From Rubrobacter sp. (lineage in GTDB: Bacteria > Actinomycetota > Rubrobacteria > Rubrobacterales > Rubrobacteraceae): DNA of 5,354 nucleotides. This document shows, in pieces, positions 4,226 through 5,354 of the stretch. Made by a program: the position numbers and the translations under genes. The notes below the pieces were generated by a model. The model was not told the origin of the DNA, did not search any database, and saw only the letters and a program-made list of their open reading frames with translations. The first letter of the stretch is position 1. Every line of letters starts with the position of its first letter. The stretch covers positions 1-5,354 of the forward strand of contig JADDPU010000358.1 of NCBI GenBank assembly GCA_016781725.1, read 5' to 3'.

Positions 4226-5354
4226 GTGGCCACCACTACCGAGAGAGACGAGGGCGTCCGCAGCGTCTACAAGGACCACAACCTCCACGTCCTGTGGGGG
4301 GTGACCCTGATGGCCGTGCTCGGGGTGTCGAGCGTGACGCCGGCCTTCCCGACCATCGTGCGGGAGCTCGGCGTCTCCAGCGGCCAGGTTGGGCTCCTGA
4401 TCACGGTCTTCACCCTCCCCGGTATCGTGATGACGCCCGTCCTGGGCGTCCTCTCGGACCGCTACGGGCGCAAGAAGATCCTGGTCCCTGCGCTCATGCT
4501 CTTCGGCCTTGCCGGGGGTGCTTGCGCCTTCGCCCGCAGCTTCGACCTCCTCCTAACCCTGCGGTTCTGCCAGGGCATCGGCGCGGCCGCCCTCGGGACC
4601 CTGAACGTTACGGTTATCGGGGATTTGTACGGCGGCCGCGAGCGCTCCGCCGCCCTCGGCTACAACTCGAGCGTCCTCTCGGTCGGGACGGCGAGCTACC
4701 CCGCGATCGGCGGCCTCCTTGCGACGTTCGGGTGGTTCTACCCTTTCGCCCTGCCGTTCATCGCGATCCCGATCGGCCTCGTCGTCTTGTTCTCCCTGCG
4801 CAACCCGGAACCGCGCAACGATCAACGCCTGAAGGACTACTTCGGGAGCGTCTGGGAGCACCTGCGCAGCCGCGAGGTCTTCGGGCTGCTCGGCGCCTCG
4901 CTGCTTACGTTCATAGTCCTCTTCGGGCCGCAACTCTCGTACCTGCCGATCCTGATGAACGAGCGCTTCGACGCCCCCTCCTACCTGATAGGGGCCGTTC
5001 TCTCAGGCGCCTCCCTGACGACAGCCCTTACCTCCTCCCAACTCGGACGCCTGACGGGCCGCTTCTCTGAGAAGAGCCTCGTGCGGGTGGCCTTCGTCGT
5101 CTACGCTGCAGCACTCTCGCTGGTCGCCCTGGTCCCCACCCTGCCGCTCCTTCTGGTGCCGGCAGTCCTCTTCGGCGTGGCGCAGGGGATCAACCTCCCC
5201 AACGTCTTCTCCCTGCTCAACGCCCACGCCCCCTCCGAAAACCGCGGCGCCTTTATGGCAACCAACGGCATGTCCCTGCGCGCCGGCCAGACCATAGGCC
5301 CACTCCTCATGGCCTCCACCGCAGGCACCCTCGGCCTCACAGGGGCCTACCTCG
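4226..5354 (+). CDS. MFS transporter, DHA1 drug:H+ antiporter type (3' end outside window)
   Basis: Inner-membrane proton-driven exporter; the substrate is unknown. The 376 residues visible contain about ten to eleven of the usual twelve helices (first helix about 22-42, sixth ending near 191, seventh near 217-240). MFS motif A, GVLSDRYGRKK, is at 74-84 between helices 2 and 3. Motif B, RFCQGIGAA, is at 113-121 in helix 4. A motif-C-like VGTASYPAIGG is at about 153-163 in helix 5, the antiporter signature. The central loop (about 192-216) separates the two halves. A second conserved turn, GRLTGRFSEK (274-283), marks the C-terminal repeat. The frame is blocked by a TGA at 4196-4198 and GTG 4226 is the first usable start after it. 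It has no ribosome binding site, which suggests leaderless translation. The N-terminus is a short hydrophilic segment, MATTTERDEG. No regulator gene is adjacent in the window. Confidence 0.9.
   Translation, partial: MATTTERDEGVRSVYKDHNLHVLWGVTLMAVLGVSSVTPAFPTIVRELGVSSGQVGLLITVFTLPGIVMTPVLGVLSDRYGRKKILVPALMLFGLAGGACAFARSFDLLLTLRFCQGIGAAALGTLNVTVIGDLYGGRERSAALGYNSSVLSVGTASYPAIGGLLATFGWFYPFALPFIAIPIGLVVLFSLRNPEPRNDQRLKDYFGSVWEHLRSREVFGLLGASLLTFIVLFGPQLSYLPILMNERFDAPSYLIGAVLSGASLTTALTSSQLGRLTGRFSEKSLVRVAFVVYAAALSLVALVPTLPLLLVPAVLFGVAQGINLPNVFSLLNAHAPSENRGAFMATNGMSLRAGQTIGPLLMASTAGTLGLTGAYL

Noticed and set aside
4195..5070. 291-codon plus-strand open frame over the MFS gene.
   Set aside because: Its product is dominated by Arg, Pro and Gly, while the frame from GTG 4226 gives a textbook MFS protein with motifs A, B and C.

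Overview
The window is a GC-rich (roughly two-thirds G+C) bacterial chromosome segment. All six credible gene loci lie on the plus strand and are closely packed. The combination of a GH63-type mannosylglycerate/glucosylglycerate hydrolase, strongly GC-biased codons, and two genes that look leaderless (GTG starts with no ribosome binding site) points to a deep-branching actinobacterium. A Rubrobacter-like organism is my best guess; this is inferred from gene content, not from a marker gene.

Layout: (1) 5-316, a small helical, coiled-coil, phasin-like protein whose 5' end may lie outside the window. (2) 340-368, a sigma70-type promoter leading into 410-1804, a complete mannosylglycerate/glucosylglycerate hydrolase that breaks down a compatible solute. 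(3) 1805-2052, an intergenic region with a promoter and an inverted-repeat operator candidate, leading into 2053-2565, a bacterial ferritin with a complete ferroxidase centre whose numbering matches E. coli FtnA. (4) 2605-2973, a decayed PPOX (pyridoxamine 5'-phosphate oxidase-like, probably F420/flavin-binding) gene with two lesions that each change the reading frame. (5) 3047-3748, a CoA-pyrophosphatase-like Nudix hydrolase that appears to start at the first transcribed base, followed by 3756-4160, a four-helix membrane protein whose ribosome binding site abuts the Nudix stop codon. (6) 4178-4205, a long near-perfect hairpin or palindrome, then an MFS drug/proton antiporter-type transporter from 4226 that runs off the right edge.

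The genes do not form one pathway. The common theme is housekeeping and stress physiology: osmolyte turnover, iron storage, nucleotide/CoA clean-up and export. Each block seems to have its own promoter, and only the Nudix/membrane-protein pair looks like an operon. I found no mobile element, CRISPR array, RNA gene or convincing new system. The most interesting items are the doubly damaged PPOX gene, the leaderless starts, and the palindromes beside the ferritin and MFS promoters.
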